Part shown: positions 11,534 through 20,793 of the stretch, in pieces
How the letters are laid out: every line of letters starts with the position of its first letter
How positions within the stretch are numbered: position 1 is the stretch's first letter
NCBI RefSeq assembly: GCF_900105245.1
Contig: NZ_FNSZ01000001.1
Location: 2,232,001 to 2,296,000, forward strand
DNA length: 64,000 bases
Direction: 5' to 3'
Source: Streptomyces sp. 1222.5
Lineage (GTDB): Bacteria; Actinomycetota; Actinomycetes; Streptomycetales; Streptomycetaceae
Program-made: the position numbers and the translations under genes
Notes under the pieces: model-generated
Told to the model about the DNA's origin: nothing
What the model saw: only the letters and a program-made list of their open reading frames with translations
The model's database searches: none

Positions 11534-13903
11534 ATGACTTCTGCGCGCCCCGGACCCGCAGTGCCCACGGCCACCTACCGGCTGCAGCTCCAGCCCGCGT
11601 TCCCGTTCGCCGCCGCGGCGGCGGCCGTACCGTACCTGGCGTCGCTCGGCGTCTCGCACCTGCACCTCTCCCCCGTCCTGGAGGCCGTACCGGGCTCCAC
11701 CCACGGCTACGACGTCGTCGACCCCGCGCGCGTGCGCGAGGAACTCGGCGGCGAGGAGGGGCTGCGCGCGCTCTCCGCGACCGCGCGGGAGCACGGCCTC
11801 GGCCTGGTCGTGGACATCGTGCCGAATCACATGGCGATGGCGCCCCGGCACAACCGGGCCCTGTGGGAGGTGCTGCGCGAGGGGCCCGAGTCACCGTACG
11901 CGCGCTGGTTCGACATCGACTGGAACGCCCAGGGCGGGCGGGTGCTGCTGCCCGTGCTCGGCGGCCCGGTCGGCTCACAGCTCGAACACCTCGTGGCCGA
12001 CGGCGACGTGCTGCGCTACCACGACCACGCCTTCCCGCTCCGCGCGGGCACCGAGGACCTGCCGCTGCCGCGGCTCCTGGACGCCCAGTGGTACCGGCCG
12101 GTGTGGTGGCGGCTGGCCCGCACCGAGCTGAACTACCGGCGGTTCTTCAGCATCTCGGAGCTGATCGGGGTGCGCGTGGAGGACCCGGAGGTGTTCGACG
12201 CCACCCACGCCAAGATCCTGCAGCTGCTGGCGGAGGGGGTGGTCGACGGACTGCGGATCGACCACCCCGACGGGCTGGCCGACCCCGACGCCTATCTGGC
12301 GCGGCTGCACGAGGCGACCGGCGGCCGCTGGACGGTCGTGGAGAAGATCCTCGCCGACGGCGAGCATCTGCCGGCCTCCTGGCCGGTCGCGGGCACCACG
12401 GGCTACGACGCCCTGCGCCAGGTCGACGGGCTGTTCACGGACCGGACGGGGGCCCACGAGCTGCTGGGCCGGTACCGGGCGTTCGCCGCCCCGCAGACGG
12501 ACCGCGGCGGCAACTGGGACGCCACGGTACGGCGGGCCGCCTACAAGGTCCTCACGCACGAGCTGGCCACGGAGACCGAGCGGCTCACCCGGGTGGCGGT
12601 ACGGCTGTGCGCGGCCTCGCCGGACCTGTCGCTGCGCGACCGGGCCCCGTGGGCGCTGCGGACGGCCCTGGAGGAGCTGCTGGTCCGGATGCGGGTCTAC
12701 CGGCCCTACGCCCGCGGTGACGCCTCCGCCGTCGTCACGGAGGAGGCCGCCGAGGAGGCCCGGCTGGCCTTCGTGGTGCCCGAGGAGGCGGAGGCCGTCG
12801 GCGTCGTGCGGCGGCTCCTGGTGGATCCGCTCGGCGACGAGTCCGCCGCGGACCACGCCGACCGGGTGGAGTTCCGCACACGGTTCGCGCAGACCGCGTC
12901 CGCGCTGCGCGCCAAGTCCGTCGAGGACACGGCCTTCTACCGGTACGTGCCGCTGCTGTCGGCGACCGAGGTGGGCGGCGACCCCGGCGCTCCCGGCGTG
13001 GACCCGGAGGACTTCCACGCGTACTGCGCGCGCGTGCAGCGCGACTGGCCGGACACCGGAACGGTGGTCTCCACGCACGACACCAAGCGCAGCGCCGACG
13101 TCCGGGCGGCACTGGCCGTGCTCAGCGAGTGCCCCGTGCGGTGGGCCGAGCTGCTCGCCGAGGTGACGCGGGCCGAGGAGGGGGCGCCGGACGGGCAGCT
13201 GGCCTGGGCGGCCTGGCAGACGGTGTTCGGGCTGGGTCCGGCCGAGGAGGAGCGGATCCGCGAGGCGCTGCTGAAGCATGTGCGCGAGGCGGGGATGTAC
13301 ACCAGCTGGACGGAGCAGGAACCGCCGTACGAGGACGCGGTGGCGGCCTTCGTCGCCGCCGGCCCCTGCGGGCCGCCCGGTGAGCGCGTGGCCGCCTTCC
13401 GCAAGGTCCTGGAGCCGCACGTCCGGTCCAACGTCCTCGGCACCGCGCTGGTCCATCTGACGATGCCGGGCGTGCCGGACCTGTACCAGGGCACGGAGGG
13501 CGAGTACCGGGCGCTGGTGGACCCGGACAACCGGCGGCCCGTGCCGTTCCCGCCCGAGGTGCCCGGCGAAAAGGACGCGCTGACCGTGGCCGCGCTGCGG
13601 CTGCGGGCGCGGCGGCCGGACGTCTTCGGCACGGCGGCGGGGTACGCGCCGCTGGCCGCCGAGGGGCCCGCGGCGGAGCACTGTGTGGCGTTCGCGCGCT
13701 CGGGCGAGGCGGTCACGGCGGTGACCCGGCTCTCGCTGCGGCTCGCGGAGGCCGGAGGCTGGCGGGAGACCCGGCTGCCGCTGCCGCCCGGACGGTGGAC
13801 CGACGTCCTCGCCCCGGACCGGGAGTTCACCGGTGACGCGCGCGTGGCGGACCTGTTCGAGCACCGGCCCGCGGTGCTGCTGGAACGAGTCCCCGGCAGC
13901 TGA
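11534..13903 (+). CDS. treY: Malto-oligosyltrehalose synthase TreY
   Basis: 789 aa, GH13 subfamily 26, the usual length. The N-terminus PTATYRLQLQPAFPF is the family signature. Catalytic-region motifs: VDIVPNHM, DGLRIDHPDGL (nucleophile Asp), VVEKIL (Glu acid), and the TreY-typical SVEDTAFYRY, with STHDTKRS as region IV. It isomerises the reducing-end alpha-1,4 bond of maltodextrin to alpha,alpha-1,1, making maltooligosyltrehalose for TreZ. The gene is on the same strand as glgX and treZ but separated from them by other genes, so it may be transcribed separately. Confidence 0.96.
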   Translation: MTSARPGPAVPTATYRLQLQPAFPFAAAAAAVPYLASLGVSHLHLSPVLEAVPGSTHGYDVVDPARVREELGGEEGLRALSATAREHGLGLVVDIVPNHMAMAPRHNRALWEVLREGPESPYARWFDIDWNAQGGRVLLPVLGGPVGSQLEHLVADGDVLRYHDHAFPLRAGTEDLPLPRLLDAQWYRPVWWRLARTELNYRRFFSISELIGVRVEDPEVFDATHAKILQLLAEGVVDGLRIDHPDGLADPDAYLARLHEATGGRWTVVEKILADGEHLPASWPVAGTTGYDALRQVDGLFTDRTGAHELLGRYRAFAAPQTDRGGNWDATVRRAAYKVLTHELATETERLTRVAVRLCAASPDLSLRDRAPWALRTALEELLVRMRVYRPYARGDASAVVTEEAAEEARLAFVVPEEAEAVGVVRRLLVDPLGDESAADHADRVEFRTRFAQTASALRAKSVEDTAFYRYVPLLSATEVGGDPGAPGVDPEDFHAYCARVQRDWPDTGTVVSTHDTKRSADVRAALAVLSECPVRWAELLAEVTRAEEGAPDGQLAWAAWQTVFGLGPAEEERIREALLKHVREAGMYTSWTEQEPPYEDAVAAFVAAGPCGPPGERVAAFRKVLEPHVRSNVLGTALVHLTMPGVPDLYQGTEGEYRALVDPDNRRPVPFPPEVPGEKDALTVAALRLRARRPDVFGTAAGYAPLAAEGPAAEHCVAFARSGEAVTAVTRLSLRLAEAGGWRETRLPLPPGRWTDVLAPDREFTGDARVADLFEHRPAVLLERVPGS

Positions 13904-14077
13904 GGCGCACGTCTGCCGGCCGCGGCCCGCACCAGCGCTGTTCCGGTGGAGCGCGGGCCCGGAAGGCCGCCGGGTGACTGCGTCCGGGCGCCCCGGCTCC
14001 CGCCCCGTCGCGTGCTTGACAGTTCACTCATCCCGTGCGGGACTTGGAGTGCGAAGCCGGGCGGAAACAAGTCGGGG

Positions 14078-15328
14078 GTGAGTCTCCTGCCGGAGCTGCG
14101 CTACCCCAGCGTTCCCGAACTGGTGGCCCGGGCACGAGCGTTGGCCGCTCAGGAGCCCGGGCTGTGCACGCTGCGGCAGGTGGGCAGCTCGCGCGCGGGC
14201 AGACCCCTGCACCTGCTGTCGATGGGGCACGCCGAGCGAGCGGTGCTGGTCGTCGCCGGTGCGCACGCCAACGAGCCGACGGGCGGCTCCACCCTGCAGG
14301 CGCTGGCGGAACGGGTCCTGGCGGAGCGCGGGTTGCGGTCGGGCACGTCCTGGCACTTCCTGCTGTGCGCGGACCCGGACGGGGCGAGCCTGCACGTGAC
14401 CCCGGCGCCGCGCAGCCTCTTCGACTACCACCTCGGCTTCTACCGGCCCACGGGCGCGGAGCAGCCGGAGTGGTCGCCGTCGGTGCTGCCGCCGGACCGG
14501 CTGCCTCCCGAGACGGTGGCCCTGACCGGGGTGATCGACGAGGTGCGGCCGTACCTCCAGGTGACACTGCACGGCACCGATCTGGGCGGCAGCTGGGTGC
14601 AGTTGACGCGCGACGTGCCGGGTCTCGCCGAACCGTTCGCGAAGTCCGCGGCGGAGCTGCACATCCCGGTGGAGACCGGCGCCTCTGACGCGGCGGGCTG
14701 GCCGGCCTCCGGGCCCGGGGTGCATGTGATGCCCGGCCCGGAGTCGGGCGTCGCCTACCCGAGCATGCCCGACGACGCGCGGCACAGCACCTGGTACCAC
14801 GCGCACCGCCACGGCGGTCTGACGGCCGTGGTGGAGGTGCCGATGTGGGCGAGCGACCTGGTGGACGACCCGGCGCCGCACCCGGCGCCCGCGGCCGCCA
14901 TGCGCCGGCTGGCCCGGCGGCTGCTGCGGGACTCGCTGGAGGTGGAGGGGGTGCTCGCCGAGGCACTGCCCCGGCTGGACGGCGCGGACGGGCCGCTGCT
15001 GCGGGCCGCGCGCTGGGCGCTGCAGCTGATCCCGGGTCTCGCCGAGGACTGGGTGCACACCCCCCCGGCCGCCACGACGATGGCGTACGTGGGCAGCGTG
15101 GACGCCTTCGGACGGCGGCTGCCGCTGCGGGCGGCGGCGATGCTGCTCCGGGTGCTGCGGGAGGCGGACGACAGCGCGGCACCGCGGCTGGAACAGCTCG
15201 TGGCGCTGTGGTGCGACGCCTTCGCGACGCGTTTCGGGGCCCGCTGGGTGCCGCTGGAGAACCAGGTCGAGCATCAGTCGCGGACGGTGCTGGTGGCCGC
15301 GCACCAGGCCCGGGAGCAGGTGGTGTGA
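14078..15328 (+). CDS. M14-family zinc carboxypeptidase-like protein
   Basis: 416 aa from the GTG at 14078 (VSLLPELRYPS), the latest start that keeps the fold intact; the open frame reaches back to 13946. Zinc motif H-x-x-E is in GAHANEPTG, the third ligand His in TLHGTDLGGSW, and the catalytic Glu in VVEVPMW, so a working M14 site is present. No signal peptide, so probably cytoplasmic, acting on a peptide or peptidoglycan fragment. A consensus -35-like TTGACA lies at 14016-14021 but I see no good -10. It sits between treY and treZ with no evident metabolic tie. Confidence 0.82.
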   Translation: MSLLPELRYPSVPELVARARALAAQEPGLCTLRQVGSSRAGRPLHLLSMGHAERAVLVVAGAHANEPTGGSTLQALAERVLAERGLRSGTSWHFLLCADPDGASLHVTPAPRSLFDYHLGFYRPTGAEQPEWSPSVLPPDRLPPETVALTGVIDEVRPYLQVTLHGTDLGGSWVQLTRDVPGLAEPFAKSAAELHIPVETGASDAAGWPASGPGVHVMPGPESGVAYPSMPDDARHSTWYHAHRHGGLTAVVEVPMWASDLVDDPAPHPAPAAAMRRLARRLLRDSLEVEGVLAEALPRLDGADGPLLRAARWALQLIPGLAEDWVHTPPAATTMAYVGSVDAFGRRLPLRAAAMLLRVLREADDSAAPRLEQLVALWCDAFATRFGARWVPLENQVEHQSRTVLVAAHQAREQVV

Positions 15329-15372
15329 GGCGGTACGGCGCCCCGCACCACCCGGCCCGGGAGCCGCGGGGC

Positions 15373-15786
15373 TCAGTCGTCGAAGGCCAGGACCGATCCG
15401 GTCCGCGCTTCCATGACGCACCGGCTGGTGTACGTCTGGCGGAAGTCGACGGACCGGCCGTCCCACAGTCCGCGCGCGTGGACGGTCACCGGCGCGAAGA
15501 TCATGGGGCAGAAGACGTTCTTGGCCGGGATGCGCTCGATGTCGCCCCCGGCGGCGTCGAGTTCGGCGCACGCCTCGGCCGCGCGCGCGTGCCCCAGGGG
15601 CGGGTCGCACAGCAGCAGACCGCCGCGCGGATCGCTCGGCCGGCCGTCACCCTTGGTGACCGTCAGGTAGAGCCAGTTGCCGGGGAGGGTGTCGCCGGCC
15701 GCCGCTGGGGCCGGGCCCGCGGCGAGGAGCCCGGCGGCCGCCAGCAGGGCGCCGGCCGCCGCTGTCGCTCTGGTGATGTAGGTCAT
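15373..15786 (-). CDS. Subtilisin inhibitor-like (SSI family) secreted protease inhibitor
   Basis: 137 aa with a signal peptide (about residues 1-30, ending AAA). The mature part has four Cys (60, 73, 93, 123) able to form the two SSI disulfides, and the reactive-site loop C93-P-M-I; by analogy with SSI the scissile bond is Met95-Ile96, which suits inhibition of subtilisin-like proteases. Many Streptomyces secrete SSI to control extracellular proteases and transglutaminase activation. It lies downstream of the FHA gene on the same strand, separated by 126 bp, so it probably has its own promoter. Confidence 0.93.
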   Translation of the reverse strand: MTYITRATAAAGALLAAAGLLAAGPAPAAAGDTLPGNWLYLTVTKGDGRPSDPRGGLLLCDPPLGHARAAEACAELDAAGGDIERIPAKNVFCPMIFAPVTVHARGLWDGRSVDFRQTYTSRCVMEARTGSVLAFDD

Positions 15787-15912
15787 GCAGGGTCCATCGG
15801 CACGGAGGCCCGGGTTCCGCAGTGCGGCTCACCCGATCGGGACGGTACGCGCGCGGAACGGAGCGCCAGTTCGAAGGCGGCCGGCCGGGATCCGCTCGGC
15901 CCGCCAAGGGCG

Positions 15913-16464
15913 TCAGCCCGTGGCGAGCCGGAACGCCATCCTGCCGAAGGAGACCTGGTCGCCCTCGCGGACGACGACGGAGCCGGTCACCCGGCGGCCG
16001 TTGACGGTGGTGCCGTTGGTGGAGCCGAGGTCCCGGAGGATCCACAGGCCGCCGCGGCGGCTGAGCTCGGCGTGGACGCGGGAGACGGTCTCGTGGTTCA
16101 GGCGCAGCCCGTTGGCGGGATCGCGGCCTATGCGCAGCGGGTGGGTGTGCTCGGGGTGCGGCAGCAGCAGCTTGGGCAGCCGCTCCGCCTGCCAGGCCCG
16201 GCGCAGTCGTACGGTGAAGCCGGAGACGGCCTCGACGCTGCCGAGGACCATGCGGGAGAAGCGGTTGTCACGGGGCAGGTCGGCTATGAGGACGGCGAGT
16301 TCGTCGGAGCGGCGCGCGGCGAGGGCCAGTTCCATGCGGCGCACGAACGTGTCGTGGGACAGCCGTCCCATGGCGACGCCGTCACGCAGCGCCTGCAGCG
16401 CCTTGTCGCGCTCCGCGTCGGACAACCGCGCGGGGTACGTGGAGAACTCGAAGGACGACGTCAC
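15913..16464 (-). CDS. DUF1707 and FHA domain protein
   Basis: 183 aa from the GTG at 16464. The N-terminal 60 residues (ARLSDAERDKALQAL..G) match DUF1707, a short domain common in actinobacterial signalling/membrane proteins. The C-terminal half is an FHA domain with RIGRDPANGLRL, VSRVHAEL and LGSTNGTTVNG, which hold the phosphothreonine-binding Arg, Ser and Asn. It should bind pThr targets of Ser/Thr kinases such as PknB. Cytoplasmic, no transmembrane helix. Divergent from treZ; a link between kinase signalling and the trehalose gene is only positional. Confidence 0.9.
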   Translation of the reverse strand: MTSSFEFSTYPARLSDAERDKALQALRDGVAMGRLSHDTFVRRMELALAARRSDELAVLIADLPRDNRFSRMVLGSVEAVSGFTVRLRRAWQAERLPKLLLPHPEHTHPLRIGRDPANGLRLNHETVSRVHAELSRRGGLWILRDLGSTNGTTVNGRRVTGSVVVREGDQVSFGRMAFRLATG

Positions 16465-16640
16465 GCTCGTGATTGTCGGGCAGTGAACCCCGAGTGTCCA
16501 GAAAACGCGGAATCGGTGCCGAAACGCGGGCACTTCCGCGACACCTGCCGGGAAAGGACTGATAGCGAAGCGGATCGATCGCCCGGGCGGCACGATGGAG
16601 CCGCGGGACAACACGGTGAGCAGACGAAGGGGAACCGTCC

Positions 16641-18386
16641 GTGCAGTTCGAGGTGTGGGCACCGCAGGCAGACCGAGTGACGCTCCAGTGCGAGGGCGGC
16701 ACGCGCGCGTTGGCGCGCGACCCCGAGCGCACGGGCTGGTGGACGGGTGAGGCGGAGGCGGCGGACGGCGCCCGGTACGGGTTCGCGCTGGACGACGGGC
16801 CGGTGCTGCCCGATCCGCGCTCGCGCCGCCAGCCCGACGGCCCGGACGGCCTGAGCGCGGTCGTGGACCACGGCGGGTACACCTGGCGGACGCGGTGGAC
16901 CGGGCGTGGGCTGCCGGGCGCCGTGCTGTACGAGCTGCACGTGGGCACGTACACGCGCGAGGGCACCCTGGACGCGGCCGCGGCCCGGCTGGAGCACCTG
17001 GTGGAACTGGGCGTCACGCACGTGGAGTTGATGCCGCTGTGCCCGTTCCCGGGCCGGCACGGCTGGGGGTACGAGGGGGTGTCGCTGTGGGCGGTGCACG
17101 AGCCGTACGGCGGCCCCGAGGCACTGAAACGGTTCGTCGACCGGGCGCACGAACTCGGCCTGGGCGTCGTCCTGGACGTCGTGCACAACCATCTGGGCCC
17201 CTCCGGCAACTACCTGCCGCTGTTCGGCCCGTACTTCACGGACACCCACCACACGCCGTGGGGCTCGGCCGTGAATCTCGACGCCCCCGGCTCGGACGAG
17301 GTCCGGGCGTTCCTGCTGGACAGCGCGCTGGCGTGGCTGCGGGACTACCGCGTCGACGGCCTGCGCCTGGACGCGGTGCACGCGCTGTACGACACGCGCG
17401 CGTGCCACTTCCTGGAGGACCTGTCTGCCGCCGTGGACGGACTCGCCGAGGAGGTGGGGCGGCCGCTGTTCCTGATCGCCGAGTCCGATCTGAACGACCC
17501 GCGGCTCATCACCCCGCGCGCGGAGAACGGCCTCGGCCTGCACGCGCAGTGGAACGACGACTTCCACCACGCGCTGCGCACCATGCTGACCGGTGAGTCG
17601 CAGGGATACTACGCCGACTTCGCCCGCGACCCGTTCGCCGCGCTGGCGAAGACGCTCACCGGCGGCTACTTCCACGACGGCACGTACTCCAGCTTCCGGG
17701 GCCGGCGGCACGGCCGTCCGCTGGACCGCGCGCGCGTGGCCGGGCACCGGCTGCTCGGTTACAGCCAGACGCACGACCAGGTCGGCAACCGCGCCCAGGG
17801 CGACCGGCTCGCCGCCGTCCTCTCCCCCGGTCTGCTGGCCTGCGCGGCGGCCCTCACTCTGACGGCGCCGTTCACCCCGATGCTGTTCATGGGTGAGGAG
17901 TGGGCCGCGGGCACGCCGTGGCAGTTCTTCACCGACCACACCGACCCCGAGCTGGCCGAGGCGGTACGGCGGGGCAGGCGGCGGGAGTTCGCGGAGCACG
18001 GGTGGGCCGAGGAGGACGTACCGGACCCGCAGGACCCGGCGACCCGGGAGCGCTCCTGCCTGGACTGGTCGGAGCCGGAGCGCGAGCCCCACGCACGCGT
18101 GCTGGCCTGGTACCGGCGGCTGATCGCGCTGCGCCACGAGCAGCCCGACCTCACCGACCCCGATCTCGCCGACACCAAGGTGGCGTACGACGACGAGGCC
18201 CGCTGGCTGGCCTTCCGGCGCGGGGACGTACGGGTGGCGGTGAACCTGGGCAAGGAGACGGCGGCGATCCCGCTCGGCACCGGCCGGACGGAGGTGCTGG
18301 CCGCGTGGGAGCCGGTCGAGGCCCCCGGCCCGGACGGGCTGCTCCAGGTGCCCGGGGAGTCCTGCGTGGTGCTGACCCAGCCCTGA
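16641..18386 (+). CDS. treZ: Malto-oligosyltrehalose trehalohydrolase TreZ
   Basis: 581 aa, GH13 subfamily 10. GTG start at 16641 with GAAGGGGAA upstream. An N-terminal beta-sandwich (FEVWAPQADRVTL) precedes the barrel. Catalytic motifs: DVVHNHLG, VDGLRLDAVHAL (nucleophile Asp), LIAESDLNDPR (acid Glu), and YSQTHDQVGNRA (transition-state Asp). It releases trehalose from maltooligosyltrehalose made by TreY. With glgX and treY it completes the TreXYZ route from glycogen to trehalose, an osmoprotectant and spore reserve. Confidence 0.96.
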   Translation: MQFEVWAPQADRVTLQCEGGTRALARDPERTGWWTGEAEAADGARYGFALDDGPVLPDPRSRRQPDGPDGLSAVVDHGGYTWRTRWTGRGLPGAVLYELHVGTYTREGTLDAAAARLEHLVELGVTHVELMPLCPFPGRHGWGYEGVSLWAVHEPYGGPEALKRFVDRAHELGLGVVLDVVHNHLGPSGNYLPLFGPYFTDTHHTPWGSAVNLDAPGSDEVRAFLLDSALAWLRDYRVDGLRLDAVHALYDTRACHFLEDLSAAVDGLAEEVGRPLFLIAESDLNDPRLITPRAENGLGLHAQWNDDFHHALRTMLTGESQGYYADFARDPFAALAKTLTGGYFHDGTYSSFRGRRHGRPLDRARVAGHRLLGYSQTHDQVGNRAQGDRLAAVLSPGLLACAAALTLTAPFTPMLFMGEEWAAGTPWQFFTDHTDPELAEAVRRGRRREFAEHGWAEEDVPDPQDPATRERSCLDWSEPEREPHARVLAWYRRLIALRHEQPDLTDPDLADTKVAYDDEARWLAFRRGDVRVAVNLGKETAAIPLGTGRTEVLAAWEPVEAPGPDGLLQVPGESCVVLTQP

Positions 18387-18402
18387 GGGGCCTTCAGGGC
18401 TC
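18380..18402. terminator. Possible terminator at the treZ 3' end
   Basis: An 8-bp stem (18380-18387 with 18395-18402) with a 7-nt loop overlaps the treZ stop codon and faces the convergent kinase-like gene. Confidence 0.45.
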
Positions 18403-18414
18403 GGGAGGGCGCCT

Positions 18415-19350
18415 CTAGGGCTCGGTCTCGTCGTCCTTGAGCTCCGTCACCCGCTCCAGCAGGATCGGCTCCCAGACCCGGCGCAGACGGGCGCGCAGCA
18501 GCGTTCCGCTGCCGCCCGTGCGACCTTCGAGGTGGCCGGTGAGGCGCACGACGGTGTCGCAGCGGGCCAGCCAGAGGCCGCGCAGGCAGGGACGGGGGCC
18601 GTAACCGGCCAGGGTGGCGGCGCGAACGGCCGCCGGGGAGCCGACGGCGACGGCGAGCCCGGCGATGTCCTCGGCGGGGTCGCCGAACGCCGCCTCGGTC
18701 CAGTCCAGGACGCCGCGCACCCGTCCGTCGGCGCCGACCACCACGTGTTCGCCGGTCAGTCCGTGGTGGGTGAGGACGGCGGTGCCGGGCTGCGCGGCGA
18801 GCTGGGCCGCCCCCGGCGGGGTGAGCTGGTGCATCCGGGAGGCGTCGAACTCGTCGGCGGCGGCGAGCCGTTCGGCCGCGTGGACGGCCATGCGGCGCAG
18901 CGCCTCCAGCGACCGCGGGGCGGTGCGGGGCACGCCGGCGCTCTCGGCCTGGCGGTGGGGCACCGCGCGCAGCCCGGTGAGCAGCCCGGCGAGGTCGGCC
19001 TCGCCGACGGCGGAGACGTCGTGCTCGTCGGCCGTGCCGCCGGGCACCAGCGTGTCGAGGGTGTAGGCGAGGCCGGGCGCCCAGTCGCCGTGCGCGATGC
19101 TGGTGGGCACGGCGACGGGCACGTGCGGGCGCACCAGGTCGCGCAGCCGCAGTTCGCGGCGGCGGCGGGCGGAGGCCTCGCGGTCGGGGGCGAGGCGCAG
19201 CACGTGGCGGGTGCCGACCCACCAGGTGTGCGCGTGGCCTTCCCGGACGGGGCGCACGTCGGGTCCGCCGGTGCCGCCGGTGCCCTCGTCGAGCAGCGAG
19301 CGGACCAGTCTGCGGACGGTGTCCGCGGTGGGTGTCGGTGCCTGGGTCAT
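18415..19350 (-). CDS. Aminoglycoside phosphotransferase-like protein with degenerate catalytic loop
   Basis: 311 aa. The overall layout is of the APH/choline-kinase family: N-lobe (HTWWVGTRHVLRLAPD), a helical insert, and GVLDWTEAAFGDPAEDI, which matches the GVIDW..A..GDP motif holding the metal-binding Asp. The expected catalytic loop HGDxxxxN reads HHGLTGEHVVV, so the catalytic Asp and the metal-binding Asn are not where they should be. It may therefore be a binding protein or use a shifted residue. Unlike the kinase at 2373, it should not be assumed active. ATG start at 19350; 52 bp upstream is the M24 peptidase stop. Confidence 0.75.
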   Translation of the reverse strand: MTQAPTPTADTVRRLVRSLLDEGTGGTGGPDVRPVREGHAHTWWVGTRHVLRLAPDREASARRRRELRLRDLVRPHVPVAVPTSIAHGDWAPGLAYTLDTLVPGGTADEHDVSAVGEADLAGLLTGLRAVPHRQAESAGVPRTAPRSLEALRRMAVHAAERLAAADEFDASRMHQLTPPGAAQLAAQPGTAVLTHHGLTGEHVVVGADGRVRGVLDWTEAAFGDPAEDIAGLAVAVGSPAAVRAATLAGYGPRPCLRGLWLARCDTVVRLTGHLEGRTGGSGTLLRARLRRVWEPILLERVTELKDDETEP

Positions 19351-19402
19351 GAGTCGCGCGTGTGCCGTTCCGGGTGTCGACTGGGGATGTCCTCGGGGCC
19401 GC

Positions 19403-20530
19403 TCAGTCCACTATGACCATCTCACGGGTGGTGTCGTTGAGGCGGCGGCCGCCGTCCTCGGTGACCGTGACGATGTCCTCGATGCGCACCCCGAACCGGC
19501 CCGGCAGGTAGATGCCCGGCTCCACGGAGAAGCACATGCCGGGCACGAGCGGCTGCTCCTCGCCCTCGATCATGTACGGCGGCTCGTGCGTGGTGACGCC
19601 GATGCCGTGCCCGGTGCGGTGGATGAAGTACTCGCCGTAGCCGGCGTCGGTGATCACCGCGCGGGCGGCGCGGTCGACGTCCTGGCAGGCCGCGCCCGGT
19701 CGTACGGCCCGGAAGCCGGCCTCCTGGGCGGCGCGCACGACGTCGTGGACCCGGCGCTCCTCCTCGGTGGGCTCGCCGACGTGGACCGTGCGGGTGGTGT
19801 CGGAGCCGTAGCCGTCCTTCAGTCCGCCGAAGTCGAGGACGACCATGTCGCCCTCGCGGATGACGCGGTCGCCGACCTCGTGGTGCGGGTTGGCGCCGTT
19901 GGGGCCGGAGCCGACGATGGTGAAGTCGACCTGCGAGTGGCCGAAGCGGCGCAGCAGGCCGGCGAGGTCGTGGCCGATGTCGGACTCGCGGCGCCCGGCG
20001 AAGGGGACCTTCCGGATCTCCTCGAAGGCGGCGTCGGCGGCCGCGCCCGCGGCAGCGAGGAGGTCCACCTCGGCGGCGTCCTTCACCGCGCGGAGCATGG
20101 GCAGGACGTCGGTGAGGGCGGCGTAGGAGGTGCCGGGCAGGGTCCGTTGGAGCCCCAGCAGGTGCAGGGACCAGGTGTTGTCGCTGATGCCGAACCGGCC
20201 GCGGTCGTCGAGGAGGGCAGCGGTGACCGCGTAGGGATCCTTGCCGTCGGTCCAGTCGCGCAGTGTCAGCGCCGTGGCTCCGACCGCGCTCTCGGCGTCC
20301 GGGGCCTCGAGGGTGGGGACGACCAGGACGGGCTCGCGGCCGGGGGCGAGGACCAGGACGGTGAGCCGTTCGGTGACGGCGGTGGGCGTGTATCCGGTCA
20401 GCCACACCATGTCCGGCCCCGGCGCCACGAGCAGCCCGGCGAGGCCGGCGTCGGCCGCCGAGCGGGCGGCACGCTCCATGCGGGCGCCGTACTCGGCGGC
20501 GGTGAAGGGCGCGGGCGTACTACCGGTCAT
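19403..20530 (-). CDS. M24-family Xaa-Pro peptidase (aminopeptidase P/prolidase type)
   Basis: 375 aa. A creatinase-like N-terminal domain (about 1-130, including PDMVWLTGYTPTAVTERL) precedes the pita-bread domain. The dinuclear metal ligands are all visible: Asp in VLDFGGLKDGYGSD, second Asp in SDTTRT, His in HRTGHGIGV, Glu in FSVEPGIY and Glu in VRIEDIV. The enzyme removes residues before proline or cleaves Xaa-Pro dipeptides in the cytoplasm. It lies just upstream of the kinase-like gene on the same strand (52-bp gap), so the two could be co-transcribed. Confidence 0.92.
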   Translation of the reverse strand: MTGSTPAPFTAAEYGARMERAARSAADAGLAGLLVAPGPDMVWLTGYTPTAVTERLTVLVLAPGREPVLVVPTLEAPDAESAVGATALTLRDWTDGKDPYAVTAALLDDRGRFGISDNTWSLHLLGLQRTLPGTSYAALTDVLPMLRAVKDAAEVDLLAAAGAAADAAFEEIRKVPFAGRRESDIGHDLAGLLRRFGHSQVDFTIVGSGPNGANPHHEVGDRVIREGDMVVLDFGGLKDGYGSDTTRTVHVGEPTEEERRVHDVVRAAQEAGFRAVRPGAACQDVDRAARAVITDAGYGEYFIHRTGHGIGVTTHEPPYMIEGEEQPLVPGMCFSVEPGIYLPGRFGVRIEDIVTVTEDGGRRLNDTTREMVIVD

Positions 20531-20793
20531 CCGGGCCTCCGGGCGCGGGTGGGGAAACGGGCGACGGCGTCTCGGGCAGCATCCTGCCCGGCCGGGCGGG
20601 GCGGCGCGAGCCGGTCGCCGGGAACGGGCCGGCCCGGTGACCGCGCGGGCGCCGGGGCGGCGGGTCGCCCGTGGCGCGCGGAGAATGGGCTCGGCATGGG
20701 GCCATCATGGCGCGCGGGGCGGAGGGCCACCAGAGGGTTTCGGAGCGGCGCGCGCGGCGCGCCCCGGCCCGCCCGGGTGGTCCGCGGATCCCC

